A DNA stretch of 64,000 bases from positions 124,001 to 188,000 of the forward strand of contig NZ_MDDV01000024.1 in NCBI RefSeq assembly GCF_001854885.1. The letters run 5' to 3'. The DNA comes from Ensifer sp. LCM 4579 (GTDB lineage Bacteria > Pseudomonadota > Alphaproteobacteria > Rhizobiales > Rhizobiaceae). Positions 35,100-44,135 of this stretch are shown in pieces. The translations under genes and the position numbers were made by a program. The notes beneath the pieces were generated by a model, which was given only the letters and a program-made list of their open reading frames with translations, had not been told where the DNA came from and ran no database searches. Numbering within the stretch: the stretch's first letter is position 1; each line of letters starts with the position of its first letter.

Positions 35100-35262
35100 A
35101 CCCCTCCCCAACCCCTCCCCACATGGGGGAGGGGCTAGGTGCCTGCGGCGCCCGCTCGTCGATATTCAGCCTTTGCGTCTCGCCGACCCCTCCGAGACGG
35201 AGGCAGCGAGGGTGCGGCACGGCAAGCCCCTCCCCCTTGTGGGGAGGGCTTGGGGAGGGGTT
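35100..35262. repeat. Second REP-type family, inverted pair between cobW and cobN
   Basis: CCCCTCCCCAACCCCTCCCC with ACATGGGGGAGGGGCT on the left and the inverse AGCCCCTCCCCCTTGTGGGG with AGGGCTTGGGGAGGGG on the right, about 90 bp apart. The sequence differs from the cobN doublets but the architecture is the same. It fills most of the 207-bp cobW-cobN gap. Confidence 0.8.
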
Positions 35263-35287
35263 ACCTGGATGCGGGTTCAAATTCACC

Positions 35288-36352
35288 TCACACGAGCGCC
35301 GCGATCGACGCGCGCACCGCCGCCTCGTCCATGTCGTGCAGGCCGATGACCACGAGCCGCGTGCCGCGGGTTTCCGCCGGCGCCCAGGCGCGGTCGTAAT
35401 ATTGATCGATGCGGCTGCCGACACCCTGGATCAGGAGCCGCATCGGCTTCCCGGGCACATCGGCAAAACCCTTGAGGCGCAGTACGTCGTGCGCGGCGAC
35501 GACGCCCTTCAGCCGGTCGACGAACCCGGCCGGGTCCGCGATCGCCCCGAGTTCGACGACGAAGCTCTCGAACTCGTCGTGGTCGTGCTCCTCGCCCGCC
35601 TCGTGCTCCATCTCGTGATGCGACTTGCGATTGGCGATCTCGTCCTCGGTGCCGACGCCGAGGCCGAGCAGGATGGCGGCGGCAACCTCGCCGTTTCGCG
35701 CCTCGATCATTGCCGGCTTGCGGCTGATGCGGGAGGCGACCTCCTCGCGCACGGCTTTCAGGCCCGCGACATCGATGAGGTCGGTCTTGTTGAGAACGAT
35801 GAGATCGGCGGCGGTCAGCTGGTCCTCGAAAAGCTCCTCGAGCGGGCTCTCATGGTCGAGATTATCGTCGTTGACGCGCAGCGCATCGACCCTGTCGTGA
35901 TCGTCGGCGAACCGTCCCGCTGCGACCGCGGCGCTGTCCACGACGGTGACGACGCCGTCGACCGTCACTTCGCTACGAATGTCCGGCCAGTTGAAGGCGG
36001 CGACCAGCGGCTGCGGCAGCGCAAGCCCCGATGTCTCGATGACGATATGGTCGGGGCGGTTCTCGCGCTCGAGCAGCTTCGTCATGGTCGGGATGAAGTC
36101 GTCGGCGACGGTGCAGCAGATGCAGCCATTGGTGAGTTCGATGATATCCTCCTCCGAGCAGGCCTCGGCGCCGCAGCCTTTCAGCACGTCACCATCGACC
36201 CCGAGATCGCCGAATTCGTTGATGATGAGCGCGATGCGCTTGCCGTCGGCATTCTGCAGCAGGTTGCGGATCATCGTCGTCTTGCCGGCCCCGAGGAAAC
36301 CGGTGATGACGGTGGCCGGAATCTTGCCCTGCTGGGTCTTTGCGATTGTCAT
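35288..36352 (-). CDS. cobW: CobW, G3E-family metal-chaperone GTPase
   Basis: GTPase of 354 residues linked to cobalt delivery to the cobaltochelatase. Starts MTIAKTQQGKIPATVITGFL with P-loop GFLGAGKTT. The metal-binding CxCC motif is NGCICCTVADDF near residue 83, and the Walker B/guanine region is VVDSAAV and VLNKTDLID. A His/Asp/Glu-rich loop (RKSHHEMEHEAGEEHDHDEF) around residue 240 may hold metal. ATG at 36352 follows the cobP stop by 2 bp; AAAGGTTG serves as ribosome site. Confidence 0.95.
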   Translation of the reverse strand: MTIAKTQQGKIPATVITGFLGAGKTTMIRNLLQNADGKRIALIINEFGDLGVDGDVLKGCGAEACSEEDIIELTNGCICCTVADDFIPTMTKLLERENRPDHIVIETSGLALPQPLVAAFNWPDIRSEVTVDGVVTVVDSAAVAAGRFADDHDRVDALRVNDDNLDHESPLEELFEDQLTAADLIVLNKTDLIDVAGLKAVREEVASRISRKPAMIEARNGEVAAAILLGLGVGTEDEIANRKSHHEMEHEAGEEHDHDEFESFVVELGAIADPAGFVDRLKGVVAAHDVLRLKGFADVPGKPMRLLIQGVGSRIDQYYDRAWAPAETRGTRLVVIGLHDMDEAAVRASIAALV

Positions 36353-36354
36353 GA

Positions 36355-36882
36355 TCAACCTTTCATTTTCAGCGGCAGTCCGGCCGCGACGAAATAGACT
36401 TCGGCGGATTTCTCCGCGACGATCTGGTGGAGCCGGCCGGCATGGTCTCGAAATTCGCGCGCCATGCGGTTTTCCGGGACGATGCCGAGGCCGACTTCAT
36501 TGGAAACGAAAACGAGACGGGCCTGGGCGCCCGGCAGGAAGTCAGCAAGAGCTGTAAACTCCGCTGCCATGTCGCGCCCCTCCATCATCAGGTTCGTGAC
36601 CCACAGCGTCAGGCAATCGACGAGGATCACGCGGTCCCGCGCATCGATGCGGGAGAGCACGCCGACGAGGTCGATCGGCTCCTCATGCGTCGTCCAGCCC
36701 TTGCCCTGCCGCTGAGCCTTGTGATGGATGATGCGGTCCCGCATCTCGTCGTCGAAGGCGCGGCCCGTCGCGACATAGTGCATCTGCAGGCCGCTGGTCT
36801 CGACGAAGCTTTCTGCAAAGCCGGACTTGCCGGAGCGAGCGCCGCCGAGCACGAGGACCGGGCCGAGATTGGTAACCGTCAC
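36355..36882 (-). CDS. cobP: Adenosylcobinamide kinase/adenosylcobinamide-phosphate guanylyltransferase CobP
   Basis: Bifunctional enzyme of 175 residues that phosphorylates adenosylcobinamide and attaches GMP. It has P-loop [16 protein letters not shown] at the N-terminus, then [20 protein letters not shown] with the GMP-accepting His region, and [15 protein letters not shown] and [14 protein letters not shown]. It starts with GTG. First gene after the B12 riboswitch, separated from it by a small Cys/His-rich ORF that ends 10 bp upstream. Confidence 0.95.
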   Translation of the reverse strand: MTVTNLGPVLVLGGARSGKSGFAESFVETSGLQMHYVATGRAFDDEMRDRIIHHKAQRQGKGWTTHEEPIDLVGVLSRIDARDRVILVDCLTLWVTNLMMEGRDMAAEFTALADFLPGAQARLVFVSNEVGLGIVPENRMAREFRDHAGRLHQIVAEKSAEVYFVAAGLPLKMKG

Positions 36883-36892
36883 GCGGAAAGCC

Positions 36893-36970
36893 TCAGTTCA
36901 CCGGATGACCGAGGCAGCAAGAAACGGGCAGGCTCCCGCGGGCGCGGGGATGGAAGAAACAGAAAGCCAC
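36893..36970 (-). CDS. Putative 25-residue Cys/His-rich leader ORF before cobP
   Basis: A GTG-started ORF ([18 protein letters not shown] then CLGHPVN) with a strong GGAGG five bases upstream. It has three Cys and two His in 25 residues. It lies between the B12 riboswitch aptamer and cobP, and its stop TGAGG doubles as part of the cobP ribosome site, so translation could be coupled. It might be a metal-responsive leader peptide or a chance ORF; no family is recognised. Confidence 0.4.
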   Translation of the reverse strand: MAFCFFHPRARGSLPVSCCLGHPVN

Positions 36971-37021
36971 GACAACCTCCGTGCTGGCACGGGGAAAACA
37001 CTCCCCTCGGGCGGAATGCCC

Positions 37022-37215
37022 TGACGGATGGCAGGTCTCCTGGCTCACGGCGTCACGCGCGTCAGGCAGCGCGCACATTTTGTGCGGTGCCTGGGCCCGA
37101 ACGGGTCCGCCTCGCCTTCCCGGCGTTACATGACTCGTGAAAGGCGGACGATTCGTAGAAGAAGAGGCGTCCAGCCCGGCTGATCACGATGCCACGCCAG
37201 TGGCTTTTCCGGCCT
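37022..37215 (-). ncRNA. Cobalamin (B12) riboswitch controlling cobP-cobW-cobN-cobO
   Basis: Read on the minus strand, the aptamer landmarks occur in order: GCCACTGGCGTGGC, the CCGGGAAGGCGAGGCGG core, and the B12 box GAGCCAGGAGACCTGCC near 37026-37043. Adenosylcobalamin binding would be expected to hide the downstream ribosome sites or terminate transcription. A GGGGAGTGTTTTCCCC hairpin at about 36990-37005 is a candidate expression-platform element. From 37216 to the FecR gene I see no gene; a 7-bp hairpin GAACCGC/GCGGTTC sits near 37231-37249. Confidence 0.9.
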
Positions 37216-37625
37216 GCCATCCAGTTCCGCGAACCGCCCCATGCGGTTCCGCCGAGAATTGGAAGATCAAGCCCGATAGCGGACCCTGACCGTTCTACAG
37301 TCGCGGGGTCGGCTGCGATAAGGGCGCCCGGATTGGGTCCGCCCCGTCACATTCCCATTTACTCCCCCGCCCCACCTCGACGCGAGGGAACCATCCATTC
37401 CATGGTTAATTATGAAGCCCCGGCCACGATGTCAATCGACGCCCTGCGACGCATTGCCCGCGAATTGCGCCAGGCAGCAACGAAGACCTACTCACAACGG
37501 GTGAGCAGACAGGCCGTCCCGCCGCATGGTAAGAAAGCAGGTTCTGGAGCCCACGCGGTGAGAGCGCGGCTCTGGCCTCTCGATCATGTCCGCGGCCTTG
37601 AAGGAGGTCCGCGGCGGAGGGTGCG

Positions 37626-38588
37626 ATGTCGTATCTGCGTCGTACCGTCATTGTCGCGTTGGGTTTCGCGCTTGCCGGCTCCCCCCCGGCAGGCGCCGCC
37701 GAACCGGTGGGCCAAGCGGTCCGCATCCGGACCGAGGTCAGGGGCGCGGCCGGACCGCTCGCCGTCGAGGATGCGGTCTACCGCGACGAGCGGATATCCA
37801 CATCGAGATCCGGTCTCGGCCAGTTCGTGTTCCGGGACGGCAGCAAGCTTGCGGTCGGCGCCGGCTCCTCCGTCGTCATCGACCGGTTCGTCTTCGATGA
37901 CCGGAAAACCGTTCAGGATCTGACAATCGCTGCGGCCAAGGGAACGTTCCGCTGGATCAGCGGCAGCTCCCGGCACTCCGCCTACCGGATCCTGACGCCG
38001 GCCGGAACGATCGGCGTCCGCGGCACCGTATTCGACTTCTATGTCGGCGGCGACGGCACGACGGCCGTCGTGCTGCTGTCCGGTGCGGCCGACTTTTGCG
38101 GCCGCGGCGGCTGTCGGCAGTTGGCGCGGCGCTGCGACTGCGTGGTCGCAAAACCGAACGGCGCCATGTCGGACACCCGGCCGGTCAATCGCGGCACGCT
38201 CAGGGCGCTTGGCAACCAGCAGGCATTGCCGTTCCTGTCGGGCCAGCAACGGCTTTCGTCCGGCTGGAGCGGCAGCGGCTGCGGCCTTGCGGCCGTCCTG
38301 CAAATCCGTCCCGACAAGCTTCCGCCGCCGCCGCCCGCTCCGCGCGTCGACGCGCCGCCGGTAGCGACAGAACCCGAGCAGCCCGAAAAGCCGCCCAAGC
38401 CGCATAAGCACCATGAGCACCATAAGCCTGACAGGCCCGACCGACCCGACCGGCCCGACAGACCAGACAGGCCGGACAGACCCGATCGGCCGGATCATCC
38501 GAACGGCCACGCTCGCCCCGACAGGCCCGACCGGCCCGATAGACCGGATCGGCCGGACAGGCCCGATCGGCCGGCCCGGTGGCACTGA
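37626..38588 (+). CDS. Exported FecR-domain protein with PDR tandem-repeat tail
   Basis: Predicted periplasmic protein of 320 residues with a signal peptide (RTVIVALGFALAGSPPAGA). A FecR domain follows: AVRIRTEVRGAAGPLAVEDA, then LGQFVFRDGSKLAVGAGSSV and YRILTPAGTIGVRGTVFDFY. A proline linker and a His-rich HKHHEHHKP lead into about 15 near-perfect Pro-Asp-Arg triplets, split by HPNGHA. GGAGG precedes the start. It is convergent with, and 9 bp from, a CHASE2 adenylate cyclase gene; FecR and CHASE2 cyclases are often neighbours, suggesting a shared envelope signalling system. Confidence 0.82.
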   Translation: MSYLRRTVIVALGFALAGSPPAGAAEPVGQAVRIRTEVRGAAGPLAVEDAVYRDERISTSRSGLGQFVFRDGSKLAVGAGSSVVIDRFVFDDRKTVQDLTIAAAKGTFRWISGSSRHSAYRILTPAGTIGVRGTVFDFYVGGDGTTAVVLLSGAADFCGRGGCRQLARRCDCVVAKPNGAMSDTRPVNRGTLRALGNQQALPFLSGQQRLSSGWSGSGCGLAAVLQIRPDKLPPPPPAPRVDAPPVATEPEQPEKPPKPHKHHEHHKPDRPDRPDRPDRPDRPDRPDRPDHPNGHARPDRPDRPDRPDRPDRPDRPARWH

Positions 38589-38597
38589 GGTCGGAGA

Positions 38598-40847
38598 TCA
38601 CTCGCCTGCCTCTCCCCTCGCCGGCTTTACGGCAGGAAAGTGGTCGGCGCGGCGCGGGATGCGGCGATAGAACTCCTGAAGTCCGGGCGCCACGGCGGCC
38701 GCTTTGAGTTTCGCCATGCTCAGAATGCGGCGCATTTCGGGCGAACGCACCTGCAAGGCCGCGATCAGTTGCCCGTGAATGCGCTGCAATTCGAAGAACT
38801 CCGGGGATGTGGCAAGCGCCCCGCCGCCGACGACGGCGAAGAGCCTCGTTCGCGTCGTCTTGCCCTTGAGAGGCAAGGCCCCGGCGTCGAGCAGGGCACA
38901 GCCGCCGAGCGCCTCTGCCGTCGTTTCGGACACGAGAATGTCGAAGCCGATGTCCTTGCAGGCACTTTCGATGCGCGCGGCGACATTCACCGCGTCGCCC
39001 ACCGCCGAATAGTTGAAGTGTATCTCCGCCCCCATATTGCCGACGCAGGCGAGGCCCGTATGGATGCCGATCCCGATCGCGACCTGGCGCTCCTCACCGA
39101 AGCCGAAGGCATCGGCGCCGTTCAGCCGGGCAAGCGTCTCGCGCATGGCCAGCGCCGCATGGGCGGCCTTGCCGGGGTGGCCGGTCACGTCGACCGGAGC
39201 GTTCCAGAAGGCCATGATCGAATCGCCGATGAACTTGTCGAGCGTGCCCTCATTGTCGATCACGTGGTGGCTCAAGGCGTCGAGCAGCGTATTGAGAAAG
39301 CGCACCACCTCCGCCGGCGCCAGGCGCTCGCTGATCTCGGTGAAATTGCGCACGTCGACGAACATCAGCGTCAGTTCCCGGTCGTCGCCACCGAGGCGCA
39401 AGGCGTTGCGCGTGTGCTCGATCCGGTAGAGCAAGGAGGGAGAGAGATACTGACCGAAGGCACGCCGGACGACCCGCCGCTCCCGGTCGCTCACCAGGAA
39501 GCGATAGGCCGTTGCTGCGAAATGGGTGATCGAACCGAAGAAGATCGGCGCCAGCGGGTCGAAAAGAAGCCCGCCATGGACGAAGGCGAGCCATGAGGCA
39601 ACGAGCGCGAGAGCGGTGATCGACAGGCCGCACACCAGCGCCACGGCCGGGCTGACGAAGGTCGTGAGCAGCACGAGCAGGCAGCCTGCGACCGCAATCG
39701 ACAGGATCTCGAGCCCGTCGGCCCAGTCCGGGCGAGAGAGAAAGCGTTGCGACAGGATCTGCTCGACGGTCTGCGCATGCAGTGACACACCGGGAACATT
39801 GTCGCCAAGTGCGGTTGCGCGGATGTCCAGCAGGCCGGCGGCCGAGGTGCCGACGAAGACGATGCTGCCTTCGATCGCAGCCCTCGCCGCAGCGGTGGCG
39901 CCGTCCGGCGCAAGGATCTCGGCTGCCGGGACATATCTCTCCGGCCGTTCCGGGCTCACATAGAGCCAGAGCTCTCCCGCTGCCGTCACGGGAATCCCGA
40001 AGTCGCCGACCCTCACCTGCGTGATCGTGTCGGCCACATTCATCGCCCCCGTCAGGAGGTAGGTGGAGGCGCCCTGCGCGACCCTCAGAGCCTCGAGCGC
40101 GAGATTGGGAAAAAGCTGCTCGCCGTCGCTCAAGATGAGCGGCACGGCCCTGACGACCGCCGAAGAGCTTTCGGGATTGAGACTGATATGGCCGATACCG
40201 GCGGCATTCGCTTCGAGCCCCGGCCTGATCGGTGTCGCCGCGACGAGCCTGGGCGGCGCATCGAAGGGGCTTTCGCCGGTGAAGGCAAAGCCCGCCTTCA
40301 CCGGCGGGCGATAGGTGCCGGTGTTGGAAAGACCGAAGCCGAGCACGACCGGTCTTCCCGCAATCGCCCTGGCAAAGATCTCGTCATTGTCCGGCAGCCG
40401 CGCGATCAGCGCGGGATCGAAGCCTCCGACGTCGCGCATGACGCTCCGCGGCGACAGACGATCGGGCTCGGCGAAGAGAATGTCGAAGGCGATGACCGCC
40501 GCCCCCATGTCGGAGAGCCTGTCGATGAGGGCGGCCATTCGATCCCTCGGCCACGGCCACTGGCCGAATTGCCTGAGCGACGTCTCGTCGATGTCGACGA
40601 TACGGACCGGCAGTTCCTCGAAGGGCCGCGGTGCGAGGCGCTGGTACTCGTCGAACGTGACGTCGCGGGCGAATCTCAGCAATGGCGGATCCCTTGCCCG
40701 CAGCAGCGTCAGCGCCGCGACGATCGCCAATCCGATAAGGACGCCAACGAGCTGCGCGCGGGTCATGGCCGCCGTGTCCGACCTTTCGTGCCGGAGGCCG
40801 GCACCCCGAGAGCGCCTCCGGAAAATCAGTCTGCCGCCTTTGGCCAT
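38598..40847 (-). CDS. CHASE2-domain adenylate/guanylate cyclase (class III)
   Basis: Membrane signalling enzyme of about 749 residues. After an N-terminal anchor (VLIGLAIVAALTLL) comes a periplasmic CHASE2 sensor (VRIVDIDETSLRQFGQWPWP, AVIAFDILFAEPD, and later IVFVGTSAAGLLDIRATAL). Three membrane spans follow near residues 370-440, then a class III cyclase domain: LTLMFVDVRNFTEISERL with a metal Asp, LDKFIGDSIMAFWNAP, and NYSAVGDAVNVAARIE. A shorter start, ATG 40766 (MTRAQLVG), is also plausible. The nucleotide made is presumably cAMP. Confidence 0.9.
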   Translation of the reverse strand: MAKGGRLIFRRRSRGAGLRHERSDTAAMTRAQLVGVLIGLAIVAALTLLRARDPPLLRFARDVTFDEYQRLAPRPFEELPVRIVDIDETSLRQFGQWPWPRDRMAALIDRLSDMGAAVIAFDILFAEPDRLSPRSVMRDVGGFDPALIARLPDNDEIFARAIAGRPVVLGFGLSNTGTYRPPVKAGFAFTGESPFDAPPRLVAATPIRPGLEANAAGIGHISLNPESSSAVVRAVPLILSDGEQLFPNLALEALRVAQGASTYLLTGAMNVADTITQVRVGDFGIPVTAAGELWLYVSPERPERYVPAAEILAPDGATAAARAAIEGSIVFVGTSAAGLLDIRATALGDNVPGVSLHAQTVEQILSQRFLSRPDWADGLEILSIAVAGCLLVLLTTFVSPAVALVCGLSITALALVASWLAFVHGGLLFDPLAPIFFGSITHFAATAYRFLVSDRERRVVRRAFGQYLSPSLLYRIEHTRNALRLGGDDRELTLMFVDVRNFTEISERLAPAEVVRFLNTLLDALSHHVIDNEGTLDKFIGDSIMAFWNAPVDVTGHPGKAAHAALAMRETLARLNGADAFGFGEERQVAIGIGIHTGLACVGNMGAEIHFNYSAVGDAVNVAARIESACKDIGFDILVSETTAEALGGCALLDAGALPLKGKTTRTRLFAVVGGGALATSPEFFELQRIHGQLIAALQVRSPEMRRILSMAKLKAAAVAPGLQEFYRRIPRRADHFPAVKPARGEAGE

Positions 40848-40918
40848 GCTGCATCGTCTGAAGCGGTCGTGCAATCATGAACTGTCACGAACCCGTCGCT
40901 CCATGGCGGCTGCGGAAG

Positions 40919-42373
40919 CTACCCCAACAAGCGATCGAGCCAGTCCCGATCCAGCACCGTTTCGAGTTCGTCGGCGATGTCGTCGAGCGCGGTGTCCACG
41001 GATTGGCGATAATTCACCCCGCCGCCCTCGATGCCGAAGCTTTGGAGCAGCGCAGCGCGATAGGCATCGCTGCCGAAGAGCCCGTGGAGATAGGTGCCCA
41101 TCACCTTGCCATCCGCGGACATCGCCCCGTCGGGACGACTGTCGATCAAGACCGGTGCGCGGTCGCAATCCGGCCCCGTCGTCCTGCCGAGATGGATCTC
41201 GTAGCCTTCGAGCGCCACATCATGCTGCAGCGACCAGGCGCGGCTGTTGCGCACAGTCTTTTCCGGTGCCATCTCGGTCTCGACCGCAAGCAGCCCGAGG
41301 CCGGCGATCTCGCGCTCGCTGCCTTCGGTGCCGAACGGATCGGTGACGCGGCTGCCGAGCATCTGATAGCCTCCGCACAGGCCGATCACCCTGCCCCCGC
41401 GCCGCACATGCCGCTGGAGGTCGCGCTCCCAGCCCTCAGCGCGGAAGTCCTTGAGGTCGGCGATGGTCGATTTCGAGCCCGGGATGACGACGAGCCCTGC
41501 ATCCGCCGGAAGCGCCATGCCCGGCCGGACGAAGACGAGATCGACCTCCGGCTCGGCGGCCAAGGGATCGAGATCGTCGAAATTGGCGATCCGCGACAGC
41601 ACCGGAACGGCGACCTTCAGCGCCTTGCCGCTGCCGCGCGCCAGTTTCTCCAGGACGACGGAGTCCTCGGCCGGCAAACGTCCGGCGCTCTTCAGCCACG
41701 GCACCACGCCGAAGCAGCGCCAGCCGGTGAAGCGCCCGATTGCGGCGACCCCGTCGTCGAAGAGCGAGACATCGCCGCGGAACTTGTTGATGAGATAGCC
41801 GGTGACCATCCGCCGGTCCTCCTCCGGCAGAATCGCGTGCGTGCCGACGAGCGAAGCGATGACGCCGCCGCGATCGATGTCGCCGACGAGGACGACCGGC
41901 ACGCCTGCGCGGGTCGCAAAGCCCATATTGGCGATGTCGCCTGCGCGCAGGTTGATTTCGGCGGGCGACCCCGCCCCTTCGACCACGACGAGATCGGCGC
42001 CGGCGCGAACGACTTCGAAGCTCTCCATCACCGCGCCAAGAAGCTTCGGCTTCAGCGCTTGGTACTCCCGCCCCTTGGCCTGGCCGGCAACCTTTCCCTG
42101 CAGGATGATCTGGCTGCCCACATCCGATTGCGGCTTCAAGAGCACCGGGTTCATATGCACCGACGAGGGCACGCGGGCCGCGAGCGACTGCAGCCATTGC
42201 GCCCGGCCGATCTCGCCGCCGTCATCGGAGACGGCGGCATTGTTCGACATGTTCTGTGGCTTGAAGGGCCTGACCTTGAGGCCGCGATTCGCGGCGAGCC
42301 GGCAGAGCCCGGCCACCAGTACCGATTTTCCGACATCCGAGCCGGTGCCCTGCAGCATGATTGTGCGTGTCAT
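40919..42373 (-). CDS. cobQ: Cobyric acid synthase CobQ
   Basis: Glutamine-dependent amidotransferase of 484 residues that amidates carboxylates b, d, e and g of adenosylcobyrinic acid diamide. Start [20 protein letters not shown] with P-loop, then [20 protein letters not shown], the hallmark of CobQ, and [15 protein letters not shown]. The C-terminal glutaminase has nucleophile Cys in [12 protein letters not shown] near residue 330 and EIHLGRTTG. It stands alone; no B12 box is recognisable in its upstream region. Confidence 0.95.
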   Translation of the reverse strand: MTRTIMLQGTGSDVGKSVLVAGLCRLAANRGLKVRPFKPQNMSNNAAVSDDGGEIGRAQWLQSLAARVPSSVHMNPVLLKPQSDVGSQIILQGKVAGQAKGREYQALKPKLLGAVMESFEVVRAGADLVVVEGAGSPAEINLRAGDIANMGFATRAGVPVVLVGDIDRGGVIASLVGTHAILPEEDRRMVTGYLINKFRGDVSLFDDGVAAIGRFTGWRCFGVVPWLKSAGRLPAEDSVVLEKLARGSGKALKVAVPVLSRIANFDDLDPLAAEPEVDLVFVRPGMALPADAGLVVIPGSKSTIADLKDFRAEGWERDLQRHVRRGGRVIGLCGGYQMLGSRVTDPFGTEGSEREIAGLGLLAVETEMAPEKTVRNSRAWSLQHDVALEGYEIHLGRTTGPDCDRAPVLIDSRPDGAMSADGKVMGTYLHGLFGSDAYRAALLQSFGIEGGGVNYRQSVDTALDDIADELETVLDRDWLDRLLG

Positions 42374-42635
42374 GCCCTCCCCCGTATCATTCAAAGCTTC
42401 GGAGGCAAAGCAGCGGCAGCGGCCTTTTCCGGGCTGGCGGCGACAAATACGCAGCGATGCACGGCGCGCCCGACCGGAATTGTTAGAGGCGACTGACGAA
42501 AGGCAGGTCCGGTACGAAGCACCTGATCCGGACCTGAGGCAGTTGCCCGCCGCAGGCAAACAAATAGCCTGACATCCTTACCGGATCGTTATTGAGAGCT
42601 TAAGCAAAGGTGAATTCCGGATTTTTCCTCGACTC

Positions 42636-42738
42636 TACAGGGCCGTGCGTCTTATCAGACGCGCAAAGGTCGCTGTAGCACTTTGAATTGCTGCATATCT
42701 TTGTCCTCTAATCGAGATCGATTAAAGGAGACATGCAG
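42636..42738 (+). repeat. RIME-like intergenic mosaic repeat (longest copy)
   Basis: Contains the hairpin TGCGTCTTATCAGACGCGCA, then AAAGGTCGCTGTAGCACTTT, GAATTGCTGCAT and AGGAGACATGCAG; the last two form a stem. It shares the left module with 23.9 and 30.1 kb and the right with 9.1 kb. It lies in the 490-bp cobQ-ABC transporter gap, where AAGAGACATGCA recurs once more near 42790; no gene is seen there. Confidence 0.78.
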
Positions 42739-42862
42739 TACCCGGGGACCGTCGCCACATGTTTTTTGCCATTGGAGCGGATAGGGTTTAAAGAGACATG
42801 CAATAGCGTCGGGAAGCGGCTTGCCGACAGTGACTGCAGACGTGTCGAAAGATCGTGACGCC

Positions 42863-43861
42863 ATGAAGAAAACCATCGCAGCAATCCTCCTGGCAGCGGG
42901 TATCCATGCGCTGGCAGGCTCGGCCGAGGCTGCGGAATGCGGCAATGTCAGCATTGCCGAAATGAACTGGGCCTCTGCCGGTATCGCCGCGAATGTGGAC
43001 AAGTTCATCCTCGAACATGGCTACGGTTGCAGCGTGACGCTGGTTGCGGGCGATACGATCCCGACCTTCGCATCGATGAACGACAAGGGCGAGCCCGACG
43101 TCGCGCCGGAGCTCTGGATCAGCTCGGTGCGCACGCCGCTCAACAGGGCGATCGAGGAGGGCCGTCTCATCCAGGGGGCGATGATGTTGGCCGAGGGAGG
43201 CGTGGAAGGCTGGTGGATGCCGAAATCCATCGCCGACGCGCATCCGGACATCAGGACCGTCCAGGATGCCTTGAAACATCCAGAGCTCTTCCCCGCCCCC
43301 GGCGATCCTTCCAAAGGGGCGATCCACAACTGCCCTGCCGGCTGGAACTGTCGAACCTCGACGGCAAACCTCTTCAAGGCGCTCGATGCGGAGAAGGCCG
43401 GCTTCAAGCTCGTCAATCCCGATTCCGCCGCCGCTCTCGACCAGTCGATCGCCGACGCATTCGCAAAGCAGACTGGCTGGCTCGGCTATTATTGGGCGCC
43501 GACCGCAACGCTCGGCAAATACCAGATGGTGCGCCTGTCCTTCGGCGTCGACCACGACAAGACGGAGTGGGACAGATGCACCGCCGTTCCCGATTGCCCG
43601 AACCCGAAGGTCAACTCTTATCCGATCTCCGACGTCTTCACCGTCGTGACCCGGTCGTTCTCGGAGAAGGCAGGCGTCGCCATGAATTACATGATGACCC
43701 GGGAGTGGGACAACGCGACGGTGAATAAGGTACTCGCCTGGATGGACCAGAACCGCGCCACCAATATGGACGCCGCCCGCTATTTCCTGCAGAATTTCCA
43801 GGATATCTGGGGGAACTGGGTGCGTCCGGACGTTGCGGAAAAGGTCAAGGCGGCGCTTTGA
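42863..43861 (+). CDS. Glycine betaine/choline/proline ABC transporter substrate-binding protein
   Basis: Periplasmic OpuAC-type binding protein of 332 residues with a signal peptide (KKTIAAILLAAGIHALAGSA|EA). The fold is supported by VSIAEMNWASAGIAANVDKF, DVAPELWISSVRTP, LAEGGVEGWWMPKSIADAH and GWLGYYWAPTATLGKY; Trp/Tyr-rich segments supply the aromatic cage for quaternary amines. The start at 42863 gives the signal peptide. It is followed by a permease remnant and an ATPase gene. A betaine-dependent methyltransferase lies downstream, consistent with betaine as substrate. Confidence 0.9.
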   Translation: MKKTIAAILLAAGIHALAGSAEAAECGNVSIAEMNWASAGIAANVDKFILEHGYGCSVTLVAGDTIPTFASMNDKGEPDVAPELWISSVRTPLNRAIEEGRLIQGAMMLAEGGVEGWWMPKSIADAHPDIRTVQDALKHPELFPAPGDPSKGAIHNCPAGWNCRTSTANLFKALDAEKAGFKLVNPDSAAALDQSIADAFAKQTGWLGYYWAPTATLGKYQMVRLSFGVDHDKTEWDRCTAVPDCPNPKVNSYPISDVFTVVTRSFSEKAGVAMNYMMTREWDNATVNKVLAWMDQNRATNMDAARYFLQNFQDIWGNWVRPDVAEKVKAAL

Positions 43862-43865
43862 GGAT

Positions 43866-44135
43866 ATGAACGGCACGAAACCATACAGCCTCCCTGTCCT
43901 TGCGACCCTCATGCGTCTTTTCGCGACGGAGCAGCATCGGCGGCGCAAACGGCACAGCGAACGACGCTCCGCCCTGTCACAGTGTTTTCCCTGGCACGCG
44001 CAAGCGACGGTGCCGGCCCTGCGCGAATGCGCATTCAACGGCGTTGTCCTCTCCGGCATCGCCATCATTTTCGATCGTGCCGGCCAGGCCTTCGGCGGAC
44101 GGCTGCAAACCCATTCGGAGGTAGTTTATGGCTAG
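43866..44135 (+). pseudogene. Remnant of the ABC transporter permease (large internal deletion)
   Basis: A short frame starts ATG at 43866 with GAGG upstream (MNGTKPYSLPVLATL) and ends at 44135, overlapping the ATPase start by 8 bp as intact operons do. Its last ~33 residues (FNGVVLSGIAIIFDRAGQAF) look like the final membrane helix of ProW-type permeases. The middle is basic and not membrane-like. A full permease is about 280-300 residues, so roughly two thirds appear missing. Without it the operon cannot form a complete importer unless another permease is recruited. Confidence 0.55.

Noticed and set aside
37189..37923. 244-codon plus-strand frame across the riboswitch region
   Set aside because: It overlaps the aptamer and the FecR start in another frame and has no family features.
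38430..38583. Possible CRISPR-like or satellite array of 9-bp units
   Set aside because: The units are in frame and encode Pro-Asp-Arg triplets of the FecR protein; there are no spacers.
40877..42496. 539-codon plus-strand frame opposite cobQ
   Set aside because: Same shadow effect; cobQ motifs are on the minus strand.
42374..42635. B12 riboswitch upstream of cobQ
   Set aside because: No B12 box is visible, so control of cobQ by a riboswitch is unsupported.
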